Shown piece by piece: positions 62,484 to 64,000 of a stretch of 64,000 nucleotides of DNA. The stretch lies in NCBI RefSeq assembly GCF_003050785.1, contig NZ_QAOH01000005.1, positions 186,001 to 250,000 of the forward strand, given 5' to 3'. Positions within the stretch are counted from its first letter, which is position 1. Each line of letters starts with the position of its first letter. The stretch comes from Celeribacter persicus (GTDB lineage: Bacteria > Pseudomonadota > Alphaproteobacteria > Rhodobacterales > Rhodobacteraceae). The translations under genes were made by a program, and so were the position numbers. The notes below the pieces were generated by a model. It worked only from the letters and a program-made list of their open reading frames with translations, did no database searches and had not been told where the DNA came from.

Positions 62484-63968
62484 ATGAGAGACGGGCTTAT
62501 GACCTTCACGCAGGAAGCGATGCATTTTATCAACGGGGAGTTTACCCCCGGCACGTCGGGCAAGACCTTCGACAATATCTCGCCGGTGACGGGCAAGAAA
62601 ATCGGCATCGTGCATGAGGGTCTCAAGCCCGAGGTGGACGCTGCGGTGAAAGCCGCACGCGCGGCGCTCCACGGCCCATGGGGTTATATGCCGATGGCCG
62701 AACGGGCCGAATTGCTCCACGCCGTCGCCGACGAGATCAATCGCCGTTTCGACGATTTCCTCGAAGCCGAAATTCTCGACACCGGCAAACCCAAAGGTCT
62801 GGCCTCTCATGTCGACATTCCGCGCGGCGCTGCGAATTTCAAGATTTTTGCAGATCTCGTGAAAAACGTGCCGACCGAAAGCTTCATGCTCGATACGCCC
62901 GACGGGTTCGGCGCGCTGAACTACGGGGTGCGCAAGCCCAAGGGCGTGATCGCGGTGATTTCTCCGTGGAACCTGCCGCTCCTTTTGATGACGTGGAAGG
63001 TCGGTCCGGCGCTCGCCTCCGGCAACACGGTTGTCGTGAAACCTTCCGAGGAGACACCTCTGACCACCACGCTTCTGGGCGAGGTGATGAACACTGTGGG
63101 CATTCCGAAAGGTGTGTTCAACGTGGTGCACGGCTTTGGCCCGGACAGCGCCGGCGCCTACCTGACCGCCCACCCACAAGTGGATGCGATCACCTTTACG
63201 GGCGAGACTCGCACCGGCGAGATCATCATGCAATCCGCGGCCAAAGGCCTGCGTCAGGTGTCGATGGAATGCGGCGGCAAGAACGCCGGGATCGTGTTTG
63301 CGGATGCGGATATGGACAAGGCGATCGAAGGCACGCTGCGCTCAGCCTTTGCGAACTGCGGTCAGGTCTGCCTCGGCACCGAGCGGGTCTATGTCGAACG
63401 TCCGATCTTTGATGAGTTCGTATCCCGCCTGAAACAAGGTGTGGAGATGATGAAACTTGGCCCCTCCGAAGACCCAGAAACCTCTATGGGGCCGCTGATC
63501 TCGCAAGAACACAAAGAAAAGGTGATGTCTTACTACAAACTCGCCGTCGAAGAGGGTGCAACGGTCGTCACCGGGGGTGGCGAGCCGGATATGCCGGACG
63601 AGTACAAAGGCGGTGCCTGGGTTCAGCCGACCATCTTCACCGGCCTCTCGGAAAATGCGCGTTGCATCAAGGAAGAGATTTTCGGTCCGGTCTGTCACAT
63701 TGCCCCCTTTGATACCGAGGAAGAGGCAATCAAACTGGCCAATGATACGGAATACGGACTGGCGACCGCGATCTGGACCGAGAACCTCACCAAGGCGCAC
63801 CGCGTCGCACGTCAGATCGACGTGGGGCTCGCCTGGGTCAACTCGTGGTTCCTCCGCGATCTGCGCACAGCATTCGGCGGCGCGAAACATTCCGGCATCG
63901 GTCGTGAAGGCGGCGTCCACGGGCTCGAATTCTATTCCGAGCTGACCAACGTCTGCGTGAAACTCTGA
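62484..63968 (+). CDS. xylG: 2-hydroxymuconic semialdehyde dehydrogenase
   Basis: A 494-residue NAD-dependent aldehyde dehydrogenase that oxidises the ring-cleavage product of catechol. Catalytic residues are Asn163 (ISPWNLPLL), Glu262 (MECGGKN) and Cys296 (NCGQVCLGTE); the ITFTGETRTGE segment fits NAD binding. Two starts are possible: ATG 62484 directly after GAGAGAG, or ATG 62499, which gives the 489-residue length usual in the family. It is fourth in the operon, followed by another gene that begins at 63980. Confidence 0.92.
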   Translation: MRDGLMTFTQEAMHFINGEFTPGTSGKTFDNISPVTGKKIGIVHEGLKPEVDAAVKAARAALHGPWGYMPMAERAELLHAVADEINRRFDDFLEAEILDTGKPKGLASHVDIPRGAANFKIFADLVKNVPTESFMLDTPDGFGALNYGVRKPKGVIAVISPWNLPLLLMTWKVGPALASGNTVVVKPSEETPLTTTLLGEVMNTVGIPKGVFNVVHGFGPDSAGAYLTAHPQVDAITFTGETRTGEIIMQSAAKGLRQVSMECGGKNAGIVFADADMDKAIEGTLRSAFANCGQVCLGTERVYVERPIFDEFVSRLKQGVEMMKLGPSEDPETSMGPLISQEHKEKVMSYYKLAVEEGATVVTGGGEPDMPDEYKGGAWVQPTIFTGLSENARCIKEEIFGPVCHIAPFDTEEEAIKLANDTEYGLATAIWTENLTKAHRVARQIDVGLAWVNSWFLRDLRTAFGGAKHSGIGREGGVHGLEFYSELTNVCVKL

Positions 63969-63979
63969 AGGACAGATAA

Positions 63980-64000
63980 ATGACAAGTGAAACCAATATC
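63980..64000 (+). CDS. Start of next meta-operon gene (cut by window)
   Basis: ATG at 63980 follows AAGGACAG and is 11 bases after the dehydrogenase stop; seven codons (MTSETNI) remain before the edge. It is probably a further meta-pathway enzyme such as a hydratase or hydrolase, but the sequence is too short to tell. Confidence 0.5.

Noticed and set aside
1-64000. tRNA, rRNA or prophage genes
   Set aside because: No cloverleaf arms, rRNA-like sequence, integrase or structural phage genes were recognised anywhere in the window.

Overview
The window is dense, GC-rich bacterial chromosome, most likely from an alphaproteobacterium of the Rhodobacteraceae (Roseobacter/Rhodobacter relatives). The signs are a plant-type GshA, a sorbitol/mannitol operon with the Rhodobacter smo gene set, the gene order moaE-moaD-pgsA-uvrC-SDR, a compact znuA / zur-znuC-znuB locus, and pervasive 4-base ATGA/GTGA overlaps. 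This placement is inferred from gene content; there is no rRNA in the window. I saw no tRNA, CRISPR array, prophage or intact insertion sequence.

Layout. 1-4842: RND efflux permease (cut by the window edge) and its adaptor. 4974-6936: moaB, a LysE-type exporter and a uracil-DNA glycosylase in one operon. 7055-10959: pyrB, two small genes of unknown function, a dihydroorotase-like gene that lacks its metal ligands, and plsY. 11045-12081: two DUF805 membrane proteins. 12118-18079: gshA, rsmE, ubiA and an OmpA/BON envelope protein. 18135-20303: SDR and cupin genes divergent from a LysR regulator. 20310-25516: molybdopterin synthase, pgsA, uvrC, SDR and a Ca/Na exchanger. 25516-29842: a small Cys-motif protein, an S49 peptidase and the zinc uptake locus with paired candidate Zur sites. 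29843-37974: polyol (sorbitol/mannitol) uptake and oxidation. 38017-44503: GntR-controlled ABC importer of unknown substrate with a racemase-like enzyme. 44495-50365: TetR-controlled RND pump with two adaptors. 50732: hemP. 51105-55760: ortho-cleavage (beta-ketoadipate) genes catB, LysR, catA and an enol-lactonase-like hydrolase. 55894-59826: PqiA/PqiB/PqiC lipid-transport set. 59879-60540: peroxiredoxin-like gene with a 44-codon leader gene. 60734-64000: start of a catechol meta-cleavage operon (ferredoxin, catechol 2,3-dioxygenase, GlcG-like protein, hydroxymuconic semialdehyde dehydrogenase, next gene cut).

The main biological theme is aromatic catabolism. Catechol can enter an intradiol route (CatA/CatB and a lactonase) and, about 6 kb away, an extradiol route whose ferredoxin probably reactivates the dioxygenase. 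Two RND pumps, the Pqi system and the OmpA protein add envelope and solvent-defence capacity. The polyol and unknown-substrate ABC systems, zinc uptake and hemP add nutrient acquisition.

The least expected items are the metal-ligand-less PyrC-like protein with two intervening genes, a duplicated 16-bp palindrome in the catA divergent region, a 120-bp MITE-like palindromic element upstream of the cat-linked LysR gene, a strong-RBS 44-aa gene coupled to a peroxiredoxin-like protein, and histidine-rich segments in several proteins of the zinc locus.
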